DNA of 33,876 bases from a bacterium (lineage in GTDB: Bacteria; Fidelibacterota; UBA8477; JABMPR01). The notes under the pieces were generated by a model. It was not told the origin of the DNA, did no database searches, and saw nothing but the letters and a program-made list of their open reading frames with translations. The stretch lies in contig JABMPR010000027.1 of the NCBI GenBank assembly GCA_013202895.1, positions 1-33,876 of the forward strand. The letters run 5' to 3'. The translations under genes were made by a program, and so were the position numbers. This document shows positions 9,036 through 18,000 of this stretch, piece by piece; positions within the stretch are counted from its first letter, which is position 1, and each line of letters begins with the position of its first letter.

Positions 9036-12035
9036 ATGAGACAATTGATTTTACTTCTGCTGACCGGCAGTCTATTTGCAACCGGTAACTTTTGGTGGGC
9101 TGAGGACGGGATTCCAGTCCGTCAAGGCGTGCATATTGAATGGCAGCGAACAGGTGATGTTGGATTTGAAGCTGAAATGATATTTGCCTGGTCTGACACC
9201 CGGACCGGCGACAGAGATATTTACGTTCAGAAGGTAGATACGTCAGGCACATCCCTTTGGGGTGCCACTGGTATCCGTGCGACCATAGCAGATGGTCGTC
9301 AGGAGGACCCTGTCCTGGTTTCGGATGGAGCTGGTGGTGCATTTTTAGCCTGGATAGATTATCGCAGTGATGAATTTGGTGATGTTTATGCCCAACATAT
9401 TGATTATGAGGGAAATCTATCATGGGATCCTGCAGGTGTCCCTCTTGCAGTAAATAGCGGTTCACAGCAGACAGCCAATATGGCTCGTGGTGCGACTGGA
9501 GTAGCATATGTCATCTGGGATGATGGCTCCCTTTCCCAATCTGGAGATATCTTTGGAACTGTATTAACCTTTGAGGGACCCCTGGCTGCAGGTGGAAGCA
9601 ATGGCTTACCTGTTGTAAGCGCCTCCAGTACCCAGAGCAATCATAGTATCGAGACCAGTGGCAGCGAGGCAGTTGTTGTCTGGCGTGATACCCGTGATGT
9701 TGAAGATCCTGACATTTTCGGACAGCGTTTGGATGTGAATTTTTCTGGTTTGTGGGGCGAGAATGGAATTCCCATTTGTGGCTACGAATCTGACCAGGTT
9801 TATCCCAAAGTCGCACCTGCCGATGGGAACCGAGTGGCAGTTTCCTGGCTGGATGATCGAAATAACTCCAACACCGATATTTTCACCCAGCTGGTTGATG
9901 AATCGGGTGCCCCTGTTTGGGCAGAAAATGGTATTGCCCTGACGAATCAAGCTACAGAACAATCGGCCTGCCGGGTCAAATCGAATGGTACGGATCGTAT
10001 CTATTATGTCTGGGAAGATTTGAGAAATAGTTTTGATGATGCCGATATCTATATGCAAAGTTTGGATATGAGTGGGGCTATCCAATGGACCGTTGAAGGT
10101 ATCCCCATTGTTGAAATTGATTTAAAACAATTGCAGCCCAGATTCACTATGGGAAACGCTGGTGGGGTCTATGTGACTTGGCTTGATGAGAGAAATGGCG
10201 GTTTCCCGCAATCAGATATATATCTGCAATACGTCAATCCAGATGGCAGCGTAAGATTTGTGGAGAATGGCTTAGCCCTCACCAGTGGTTATAAATACCA
10301 GACTGGTGGCCTGGTTCGACCTGATGGCGGTGGTGGAGCCATGGTTCTCTGGGGTAATGCCTCCAGCGGGAGTATCGGAATAACCGGCCAGCATGTTCGC
10401 TTGGATGCCAGTCCCTCCTGGGATGCCGATGGTCTGGAATTCTTTTTCGGAATTGATGGGGATGCCGGGAAGTTTACAACTCTTGAATGGGGAAGTGATC
10501 AGGCGATGATATTCTGGGAAGATAATCGTTGGGCTGGTACCGGTGAAGTCGCTATGGCTCAAGTTATGGATCTATCAGGCGCCATTCAACATACCATGGA
10601 TGGGGTTGCTCTTTCTGGAAATGAACAGCAAATGGACCCGGTAATCACACGCGATGGTGCGGACGGTGCCTATCTGGGATATACAAATATTTCACTAGGC
10701 TCAGCAATTCTGTTTGCCCAGCATGTAGATTCAGATCTTGTGCCAACCTGGCCAATAGCAGGGATTGAGATAAATCCAGTCACCCAGGGGCAATTAGTTC
10801 CAAAGCTGGTGACCAGCAGTGATGGTTATCTTTATTATCTGTGGACCGAAGATATTTTCTTCCAGGGATTACTCCTGTTAGCTCAAAAATACGATATAGA
10901 TGGAAATCCTCAATGGGCCGATGGCGGAATGATGATAAGTCCGGACGGGATTGGTGGCGACCAATATACAAGAAAGGTCATTGCCATGAACGATGGCTCA
11001 GTAATTTTTGTCTGGGAGTCGGAAACAATTGAAAGTGGGATGAGAACGTTTGTCTCCAAACTGACCTCAGAGGGAAGTGTTGCCTGGACAGAGCCCATTA
11101 GTGATGCAGGTGGTGCACAACGCAATTCCGTAGGTATTTATGATGCAAATACCGATTTGATTACTGTGGGCTGGGAAGATCACCGTAATATTGCCGAAAG
11201 TGGTGTAGATCTTTATGCCGTTAGTGTCGATACTGATGGTAATCTGGGTGAGGAACAATTGATCAGCGACGGATTTGGTGACCAGTATGTGCTGGCTCTG
11301 GACTTTGCTGATGACAGCAGCGGCGTGCTTTATGCTGCCTGGCAGGATTACGATGGATTCCAGCACGATGTATTTGTCAGGGATCTGAGCAGTGGAACTG
11401 ATGCGCTTCAAATTACGACTCTGGAGTCTGAAAATATGGCGCCTGCATTACGGGCTGTAAGCGCATCACGCTACTTACTGGCCTGGGAAGATGGTCGTAA
11501 TGGCATTCATACCGATCTTTATTTTTATGATTCAGAGCCAGGTTCTCCGGGACATGTGGCAGAAGGTATACCCCTTAGTCTAGCCGTTCTGAATCAAATG
11601 GATCCGCAGATTATTCCCTTTGCAGACAATTCTCCTGATTCTCTATCCTATCTCATTGCCTGGCAGGATATGCGCTCCTCTGGAAAGACAGAGTTGACCA
11701 ACATTTATGCCCAGGCCTATACCGGTAGAACACCCGTCAGTATCGATCCGCCCGTTCTTGCTACGGATTTCAAAGTCGGAGCAGCCTACCCTAATCCCTT
11801 CAATGGATCCGTAACGATTCCCATTGAAAATGTGCCAGGTGCCATCCTCGATTTACGTATTTATGATCTAAGGGGCAGACAAATTCTGCATGAGAATCTG
11901 GAGGCAAGTTATGGCAGCAACTATATCTGGAATGGTTTGGATAGGGGTGGTCAACCTCTCACCAGTGGCGTTTATTTAATTTCAATCGAATCAGGTATGC
12001 AGCGTTTTTCACAAAAGCTCACGTATTTGAAATAG
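9036..12035 (+). CDS. Secreted repeat protein (about 16 W-x-D/E-x-R units) with T9SS-type sorting domain
   Basis: A 999-residue exported protein: short signal peptide (RQLILLLLTGSLFATG), a long repeat array and a C-terminal sorting domain (about 917-999) that starts AYPNPFNGS, contains LRIYDLRGRQI and SGVYLISIES, and ends KLTYLK. The array has about 16 units of about 55 residues. Each has a core such as AWSDTR, AWIDYR, SWLDDR, VWEDLR, TWLDER or AWQDMR, then a D-I-Y-x-Q strand, a D-x-x-G turn and a W-x-x-x-G-I-P-L ending. This is the pattern of beta-propeller-like blades. No enzyme motif is visible, so binding or structural function at the cell surface is likely. The sorting domain implies transport by a T9SS, whose genes are not in this window. 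The gap to the preceding gene is 56 nt without a terminator. Confidence 0.8.
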   Translation: MRQLILLLLTGSLFATGNFWWAEDGIPVRQGVHIEWQRTGDVGFEAEMIFAWSDTRTGDRDIYVQKVDTSGTSLWGATGIRATIADGRQEDPVLVSDGAGGAFLAWIDYRSDEFGDVYAQHIDYEGNLSWDPAGVPLAVNSGSQQTANMARGATGVAYVIWDDGSLSQSGDIFGTVLTFEGPLAAGGSNGLPVVSASSTQSNHSIETSGSEAVVVWRDTRDVEDPDIFGQRLDVNFSGLWGENGIPICGYESDQVYPKVAPADGNRVAVSWLDDRNNSNTDIFTQLVDESGAPVWAENGIALTNQATEQSACRVKSNGTDRIYYVWEDLRNSFDDADIYMQSLDMSGAIQWTVEGIPIVEIDLKQLQPRFTMGNAGGVYVTWLDERNGGFPQSDIYLQYVNPDGSVRFVENGLALTSGYKYQTGGLVRPDGGGGAMVLWGNASSGSIGITGQHVRLDASPSWDADGLEFFFGIDGDAGKFTTLEWGSDQAMIFWEDNRWAGTGEVAMAQVMDLSGAIQHTMDGVALSGNEQQMDPVITRDGADGAYLGYTNISLGSAILFAQHVDSDLVPTWPIAGIEINPVTQGQLVPKLVTSSDGYLYYLWTEDIFFQGLLLLAQKYDIDGNPQWADGGMMISPDGIGGDQYTRKVIAMNDGSVIFVWESETIESGMRTFVSKLTSEGSVAWTEPISDAGGAQRNSVGIYDANTDLITVGWEDHRNIAESGVDLYAVSVDTDGNLGEEQLISDGFGDQYVLALDFADDSSGVLYAAWQDYDGFQHDVFVRDLSSGTDALQITTLESENMAPALRAVSASRYLLAWEDGRNGIHTDLYFYDSEPGSPGHVAEGIPLSLAVLNQMDPQIIPFADNSPDSLSYLIAWQDMRSSGKTELTNIYAQAYTGRTPVSIDPPVLATDFKVGAAYPNPFNGSVTIPIENVPGAILDLRIYDLRGRQILHENLEASYGSNYIWNGLDRGGQPLTSGVYLISIESGMQRFSQKLTYLK

Positions 12036-12063
12036 ACAGCTATCACTCAGGGGAATCAAATAC

Positions 12064-14430
12064 ATGCGTTTAACAGTTCGAAATATATTGTGCATTATTA
12101 TGATGATGTCTGTTCTCCAGGCAGGATCGCGATCTATTATGCTCGATTCGGTTATCAATATTCGCTATCATACCTATGAAGAGATAATCACATATTTAGA
12201 TTCAATTCAGGAAATCCCGGCCTACGATGTAATTCTTGATGTCATAGAAATCGGGCGCTCCAATAACGAGGACCTCCCAATTTACGCGGTCAAGTTATCT
12301 GATAATCCCACCCTGGATGAGGACGAACCTGCCCTTTTATTTCTGGGACCCGGTCATGCCGAAGAAATACTTGGTGTTGAGATCACATTGGGTTTGATAG
12401 ATAGTCTGCTTCATGGTTTTGATGCCATGAATTCACATGTAGCCGAAATACTAATGAATCTTGAAGTCTGGGTTGTCCCATGCTACAATCCTGAAGGTTT
12501 GAGAGTTGTCCATGACGGATTGGATATCACTTTTCGCAAAAATAAAACAGATAACAACGGGAATGGTAATTTTGACTTTATCCCCGGTATCGGCTTTGAT
12601 CTCGACGGAGTCGATTTTAATCGAAACTATGATTTTAACTGGATTTTTGGTGATGAATATGGGGTTGGGGACTATGATTACTACCGCGGTCCGTCCCCTT
12701 TTTCTGAATCTGAAGTTCGAGCAATAGCAGCCCTTGCCAGACAGGAGAAATTTCTCCTGTCGACTGCCTATCATTCAGCCCGCTCAGGCACGCCTGAGAT
12801 CATCTATTACTCATGGGAATGGGAAGATACAAAATACCCACCGGATGTAGGGATTATGGCTTCGATGGCAAATATTTTAGCGCAGCGAATTATAAATGAA
12901 TCTGGTGATGGTAATTATGCCGTGACACCTGGCAAAACACCACGCGGTAATGCACATGACTGGTTTTATACCCAGACCGGAGCTATCCAATTTCTTATCG
13001 AAGTCGGGACCAATAATCTGCAACCAAATTCAGAGATTGTTGATGATACAGTAGATCGCAATCTGGAAGGGATTTTCTTTCTCATGGATCGCGCCTTAGG
13101 TCGTACGCCTGAAAGCAAATCTCAAATCCGTGGAATTGTGACAGATGCTTCGGATGGTTTTGCCTTGGAAGGTGCCCAGATTCAACTGGCGAAGTTAGCA
13201 ATAGATGGAAGTCTGACTGAGCTTGAAGGGCTCATGATGCAACCTAGAGTCACCGACGGTTTTGGCCGCTTCAGGCGCCTCCTGAATATTGGTACTTACA
13301 GGCTAATCGCTTCCGCTCCCGGTTTTTATTCTGACACGCTGGCAGCTGTCCTCACAAGTGAAAATTATGCAACTATTATTGATATTAGTCTGCAACCCAT
13401 GGAAATTCACCAGATTGATCTGGATCTCACCCAGACTAGCGGCATCGATGTCTATGAGCTAATCATATGGGATAAAACCCAGCAGGACACACTGCTCCTA
13501 GCTCCTGGATCTCATAGTTTTGAATGGCAGGGTGAATCAATTAATCTCAAGCTTAGTGCTGAAGGATATTTCCCTGAAATCCATAGCTATGACTTAAGTG
13601 AATTTATCGGTGGCGCCATTCTAAGCCTGAGTGTGACATTGCCAGCTTCACCCGTGATAGTCTATTCTACTGGTTTTAATGACCTTGCAGGCTGGAATGT
13701 CGAATCTGGTTTCTGGACGATGGGGGACGGTCAGCTGTTATCTCAATCTGAACTATTCTATGATGTCGGTCAAAATTCGCAGATAAGCTTGCCTGATATC
13801 GATTTTAGTGTGCTGCCGGATGCTCAGCGAGTGGGGCTGTACATCAAACACGCCTATGAAGTCGAATGGCATGTGGATACACTCTCCCTGGAGTTATGGT
13901 CCTCAGATGGAACTGATCTATTGTTGCAGGAGCAATGGTTTGACCAGGAATTTGAGAGTCATAGCGAGACATTTTTCACAGCAACAGACATTCCCGCCTC
14001 AGCCATTCTGAAACTAAAGATGGTGACGGACTCCACCGTAGCATTCAGAGGTTGGCAAATAGATTCTCTATCGATTTTCTTGTCTGAATCAGAATGGCTA
14101 GATGTTGATCTAAATCAGAAAAAACAGGATTCGCAGGCAGTGTCAGGTGAACCGAAGATGCTGGCAATTGTTGCCCCAAATCCCTTCCAAACAGAAACGC
14201 AACTGCAGTTCCGCTTACCTCAGTCGGATATAGCAACAATCCAGATTTATGATATCCGTGGACGACAGATCTTTGAAGATAAAATCCAGGCCGGCAGAGG
14301 TCTAAATTCCTGGACCTGGCGCGGGCAGAATATGCTGGGGCAACCCATAAGTTCGGGTGTATACTTTATACGTGTGACAGGCGTTGAACAAACAGTGACT
14401 CGCAAACTGATGTATTTGAACAAATTTTAA
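12064..14430 (+). CDS. Secreted M14-family zinc carboxypeptidase with T9SS-type sorting domain
   Basis: A 788-residue exported exopeptidase. After a signal peptide (1-20), the M14 domain (about 30-345) keeps every signature residue I can place: zinc ligands His98 and Glu101 (GHAEE) and His237 (AYHSA), substrate-binding Asn186-Arg187 (FNRNYD), the VPCYNPEG segment, and catalytic Glu313 (LIEVGT). It should remove C-terminal residues from peptides outside the cell. A carboxypeptidase regulatory-like beta domain follows (about 355-450), then a jelly-roll-like domain (about 540-680) and a sorting domain (about 703-788; VAPNPFQ, IQIYDIRGRQI, SSGVYFIRV). An Asn/Asp-rich loop (DNNGNGNFDF, then FDLDGVDF) before Asn186 looks like an added calcium site. 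It lies 28 nt after the repeat protein and 27 nt before a C25-like gene, consistent with one secreted proteolysis or surface unit. Confidence 0.9.
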   Translation: MRLTVRNILCIIMMMSVLQAGSRSIMLDSVINIRYHTYEEIITYLDSIQEIPAYDVILDVIEIGRSNNEDLPIYAVKLSDNPTLDEDEPALLFLGPGHAEEILGVEITLGLIDSLLHGFDAMNSHVAEILMNLEVWVVPCYNPEGLRVVHDGLDITFRKNKTDNNGNGNFDFIPGIGFDLDGVDFNRNYDFNWIFGDEYGVGDYDYYRGPSPFSESEVRAIAALARQEKFLLSTAYHSARSGTPEIIYYSWEWEDTKYPPDVGIMASMANILAQRIINESGDGNYAVTPGKTPRGNAHDWFYTQTGAIQFLIEVGTNNLQPNSEIVDDTVDRNLEGIFFLMDRALGRTPESKSQIRGIVTDASDGFALEGAQIQLAKLAIDGSLTELEGLMMQPRVTDGFGRFRRLLNIGTYRLIASAPGFYSDTLAAVLTSENYATIIDISLQPMEIHQIDLDLTQTSGIDVYELIIWDKTQQDTLLLAPGSHSFEWQGESINLKLSAEGYFPEIHSYDLSEFIGGAILSLSVTLPASPVIVYSTGFNDLAGWNVESGFWTMGDGQLLSQSELFYDVGQNSQISLPDIDFSVLPDAQRVGLYIKHAYEVEWHVDTLSLELWSSDGTDLLLQEQWFDQEFESHSETFFTATDIPASAILKLKMVTDSTVAFRGWQIDSLSIFLSESEWLDVDLNQKKQDSQAVSGEPKMLAIVAPNPFQTETQLQFRLPQSDIATIQIYDIRGRQIFEDKIQAGRGLNSWTWRGQNMLGQPISSGVYFIRVTGVEQTVTRKLMYLNKF

Positions 14431-14457
14431 CGCGGCAAAACGAAAGAGTCGACATAT

Positions 14458-17400
14458 ATGTTTAAAAATATTTTCAAAACCGGTCTGCTGTTGATTACGC
14501 TATCCATGGCTTTTTCAGCAACAGGTCCTCTGGCATTTAAAGACCTCATGCAGGATTATCCCTCAGTCGCGGATCGATATACCTGGGAAGCGTACCAACG
14601 TGGTCATTTTCTCATTATTGGAGCAGATGCTATCTTTACCAATCCCTATCTTGATTTGTATCGAGTTCTTAAAGAACGCCAGGGATTCCGGGTAAGCATG
14701 GCTCCCCTTTCAGAGACTGGCAATACCAGCGCTGATATCCGCACTTACATTGCTGATTTTTATGCAACGAATTCCCTGGAATATGTGCTCCTTGTTGGTG
14801 ATGTAACAGGTGCTTATGCCATTCCAGCCTTTAGTTATGGCCCCGAAAATGATGTGTCTGATCTTCCCTATGTATTGATAACGGGTGGGGCTGATGACTA
14901 TTTTCCAGAAGCTTTTATTGGTCGCTGGCCCGTAGATACAGCCCAGGAACTGGCGAAAGTGATTGCCAGGACTATCACCTATGCTCAAACTCCGGATTTA
15001 GCTTCAGGTTACCTCGAGAAAGCCCTGGTCACCGCCGGAAATTATGCAGATACGGGTACCATTCTTACACCGGTCTGGACCTCCTATTGGCTCCATAATG
15101 AGTTGATTGACTATGGATATTCTCAAGTTGATACGATCTTTTTTCCGCCTACCACAGGTCCAGAACAGATTTTGGATGCCTGGAATGAGGGGGTCGGGAT
15201 TGTTAATTACCGAGGTTGGGGGGATGCGCATGGTTGGCACTTTCCGCATTTCCATGTCAGTGATTTTGATGATGGCAACATGAGCAATGGCAATAAACTA
15301 CCAATCGTATTCAGTTTTGTGTGTGGTACAGGTAAATTTGATAGCCCCATAGATCCATCGTTTTGCGAAGCTCTACTAACCCAGGGCAGTATCGCTATTC
15401 CCGCTGGTGCCGTAGCTGTTATTGCTCCCTCGGATCTACACACACGCACTAAATTTAATAATGCTTTGAACTCAAAACTATGGGATGCGCTGCTTGAGGG
15501 TCATGTCAATGAGTTGGCTCCAGCACTTCTGGCATCTAAATTTGGATTTCTGGATGAATTCGTGAATGAATTAGACCCCGGGGAAATGGCAGAATTTTAC
15601 TATCATACATATAATATCATGGGTGATCCCAGTTTACCCATTTGGCTTTTGACACCACAGGTTATAGATGTTGAGGTAGCGGATTTTGCTAGTGTGAATT
15701 GGGATGATGGTTTGATAACCCTGAACAGACCCGACATCCAGGAGGGTGTTTTCGCCTTAAGACAGAACGATGCCATTATTGGCTCAGGTCGCTGGACCGA
15801 TGGACTCATTCGTATCTATCGCTTTGACGGCAGCTCCTTTTATGATGCAGACCATCCAGATGTTCCATTGGAGATCACTTTGAATAGTGGTGGCTATTTG
15901 CCACTTACACTGGAAATAAATCCTGGTGACGGTGATGGAATTGCTTTTGCAGGAATGTCTGAAGATTTTCACGTTGGTCTCACAACCTGGAGTCCTCGAT
16001 TGTTAAATTATGGGGCTTCAACCGTGAATGTCCCTGTTACAGTTAGTTCGCCAGATGGATCCTATAATATATATGCCTCTGAATGGACCCTGCCACCCGG
16101 TGAATCGGTCTTAATCGGTTTCCTTGAAGCACCCATTTTTCAGCTTGCGGATCGGGAAATGTTGCTAAACTTTGATTTTAATACGCATAACCTGGATGTC
16201 GCTATTCCCATCAGAACTATTTCCCCTGAGCTGGGGATTGAGTTTACTGGAACAGTGCGACCCCTTCCAGAAGCCCCTTTTGCTCTCACTCTAAATGGCA
16301 AGTTTTCCGGTATGGATGCAAGTGGAGCAACCATTCACGTTGATTTGACCAGCGCCGCTGAATATGCAAGCCTTTTGGACATCTCGGGAACTGCAACTCT
16401 GGATGCAGATGGGTTTCTGGATTTTTCTGATGATTCTTTCTCTGGTGAGTTGTATCAGGTTGCACACGGAAGTCGTCTCCCACTCAGATTCGAATTCCGC
16501 CTGGAAGATCAAGCAGATCCATTTTATGTTAAAAATTTTATGGCTATTGTGGGAGTGGTTAACAGCACTGATCCCACACCTCCTAGATTAGATGATGGAT
16601 ATTGGGCATATGACGATACTGATGCAGGTTACCCTGAAGTTCCCACCTATAGTTGGAATGATCTGTCAACAGAAGCGAGTGCTCAGCATATCATTCTCAG
16701 CGATGATGATCATGAGATTGTAACCCTGCCATTTACATTTAAATATTACAATGTGGATTATGACGAACTCACCATCAATTCCAATGGCTGGGCCTCTTTT
16801 GGAGCTGACTATATCAATTATTTTAGAAATTGGTCAATTCCCATGCCCCTCGGTGCAGATGCCATGCTGGCACCTTTTTGGGACGATCTGGATAATGATA
16901 CGCTGGTAGGTGGCCAGGAAGTAGCGCGACCAATCGATGTATACACCTTCCACGACCAGGTCAATCAGCGTTATGTAATAGAGTGGCACGAAGTCTGGAA
17001 CGGTTTTGGAGATCGTAGTTTTCTGGAGACTTTTCAAGTCATTCTCTATGATCCGACAGACCTGGCAGCTGACGATGGGAATGGTATCATCGAGTTCCAA
17101 TATTTCGAGGTTAATGATGTGGACCAGATAAATAACTACAGCACTGTGGGTATCGAATCCCCGGATCAGAATTCAGGACAAATGTATGTTTATGCCAGGA
17201 ATTATGCCCCAGGTGCAGCTGAATTGCTTCCTGGTCGAATCATACGATTTACAACCAACCCACCAGAGTTCTATGTCATGGATGTTGATGATGGATTACA
17301 GCATCCAAGCACATTCGAGGTAGGACCTGCATATCCGAATCCATTTAATGGGGCGACGACAATTCCTTACACCTTAATACAACCTGCTGATGTAAGCCTG

Positions 17401-17571
17401 GAAGTATATGATCTTTTAGGTCGTAAGATTCTTACTGAATATTGTCCATTCAGATCGGCAGGTTCTCATAGTTTTAGACTCGATACCCAGGCGCTTTCAT
17501 CCGCTGTTTATTTGGTTCGAATCAGCAGTCGTGGTGAGCATCATATTCAAAAGCTGACGCTTCTGAAATAA
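14458..17571 (+). CDS. Secreted C25 (gingipain-like) protein with nidogen-like domain and T9SS-type sorting domain
   Basis: A 1037-residue exported protein. Signal peptide 1-20, then almost at once the C25-like domain (about 48-395) with no long prodomain. Family motifs: VLLVGDVTGAYAIP, DLPYVL, AFIGRWPV, Cys289 in FVCGTG, and YNIMGDPSLPIW. The catalytic histidine position of GHG is Trp254 in NYRGWG, 35 residues before Cys289; several histidines follow (DAHGWHFPHFH) and might substitute, but the alignment does not require it. Beta-sandwich regions fill about 395-700, a nidogen-like domain about 711-925 (ITINSNGWASFG, AMLAPFWDDLDND), and the sorting domain about 952-1037 (AYPNPFNG, LEVYDLLGRKI, final KLTLLK). 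It is the last gene before the terminator at 17611. The T9SS-like sorting signal is clear; protease activity is not assured. Confidence 0.85.
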   Translation: MFKNIFKTGLLLITLSMAFSATGPLAFKDLMQDYPSVADRYTWEAYQRGHFLIIGADAIFTNPYLDLYRVLKERQGFRVSMAPLSETGNTSADIRTYIADFYATNSLEYVLLVGDVTGAYAIPAFSYGPENDVSDLPYVLITGGADDYFPEAFIGRWPVDTAQELAKVIARTITYAQTPDLASGYLEKALVTAGNYADTGTILTPVWTSYWLHNELIDYGYSQVDTIFFPPTTGPEQILDAWNEGVGIVNYRGWGDAHGWHFPHFHVSDFDDGNMSNGNKLPIVFSFVCGTGKFDSPIDPSFCEALLTQGSIAIPAGAVAVIAPSDLHTRTKFNNALNSKLWDALLEGHVNELAPALLASKFGFLDEFVNELDPGEMAEFYYHTYNIMGDPSLPIWLLTPQVIDVEVADFASVNWDDGLITLNRPDIQEGVFALRQNDAIIGSGRWTDGLIRIYRFDGSSFYDADHPDVPLEITLNSGGYLPLTLEINPGDGDGIAFAGMSEDFHVGLTTWSPRLLNYGASTVNVPVTVSSPDGSYNIYASEWTLPPGESVLIGFLEAPIFQLADREMLLNFDFNTHNLDVAIPIRTISPELGIEFTGTVRPLPEAPFALTLNGKFSGMDASGATIHVDLTSAAEYASLLDISGTATLDADGFLDFSDDSFSGELYQVAHGSRLPLRFEFRLEDQADPFYVKNFMAIVGVVNSTDPTPPRLDDGYWAYDDTDAGYPEVPTYSWNDLSTEASAQHIILSDDDHEIVTLPFTFKYYNVDYDELTINSNGWASFGADYINYFRNWSIPMPLGADAMLAPFWDDLDNDTLVGGQEVARPIDVYTFHDQVNQRYVIEWHEVWNGFGDRSFLETFQVILYDPTDLAADDGNGIIEFQYFEVNDVDQINNYSTVGIESPDQNSGQMYVYARNYAPGAAELLPGRIIRFTTNPPEFYVMDVDDGLQHPSTFEVGPAYPNPFNGATTIPYTLIQPADVSLEVYDLLGRKILTEYCPFRSAGSHSFRLDTQALSSAVYLVRISSRGEHHIQKLTLLK

Positions 17572-17610
17572 GCCTCAAATTCTAATTAAATATTTAGTGC
17601 CCTAAATTGG

Positions 17611-17641
17611 CACCCTCCCATCAGGGAGGGTGTTTTTTTTT
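17611..17641 (+). terminator. Strong intrinsic terminator after the secreted-protein gene run
   Basis: A perfect 9-bp G/C-rich hairpin: CACCCTCCC (17611-17619), four-base loop ATCA, GGGAGGGTG (17624-17632), followed by nine T residues (17633-17641). It lies 40 nt after the stop of the second C25-like gene and ends the transcription unit that probably begins upstream of the lipoprotein gene. Confidence 0.95.
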
Positions 17642-18000
17642 AACCTGCAAAATCCCTCAATTAATCTCAGGCCAAATCTTCAATGATTTATTGGAAAGCG
17701 AAAAGCTGAAAGCTCGATTGAACCAAACCAAAACATTAGGATCCAAACTTAAGCAGAGTAGGGGCTGGGGGAGCAAAGCTAAGGCTCTCAGAATGCTGTC
17801 AGGATTCCAAATCAGCCTAAGGAATTGCGCATGAGATATCCTGTTTTTTCAGCTTAGCTTAATAGTGGTGGGAACTTATAGTAGAATATGGCTTTAGGAG
17901 TGGCGCCAGCGATTTATAGAATTGTTAGATTGCTTACATTCCGCCCCCTGATCACATAGACTATATTCTCCGAATTGGGGAAACTATAGAAAGGTAAATT
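17642..18000. other. Intergenic region of about 360 nt without a convincing gene; upstream region of the third C25-like gene
   Basis: No open frame here looks like protein: the one short frame (17607-17834) runs through the terminator hairpin and gives a low-complexity product. The segment holds several repeated AGCT/GCTTA-type short motifs (for example AAGCTGAAAGCT near 17703 and CAGCTTAGCTTAA near 17850). Near the next gene there is an A/T-rich stretch (ACTATATTC around 17960) that could be a -10 element, but no well-spaced -35 is visible. The start codon of the next gene is preceded by GAAAGGTAAATT, a usable ribosome site. It may be a long 5' leader, but I see no recognisable riboswitch. 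Confidence 0.5.

Noticed and set aside
9009-9041. Possible promoter TTGACC then TAATGA with 18-nt spacing before the repeat-protein gene
   Set aside because: The -10 would overlap the start codon, so the transcript would begin inside the gene; more likely chance in a leader region.
9007-9507. 166-codon minus-strand open frame inside the repeat-protein gene
   Set aside because: It is the antisense of a clearly coding repeat region with a sorting domain; its translation is His/Gln-rich with no domain pattern.
9606-10085. 159-codon minus-strand open frame inside the repeat-protein gene
   Set aside because: Antisense shadow created by the periodic codon pattern of the repeats; no start signal and no protein-like features.
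17607-17834. Short open frame of 75 codons after the second C25-like gene
   Set aside because: It starts before and reads through the terminator hairpin and its T tract, has no ribosome site, and its product is low-complexity with no recognisable fold.
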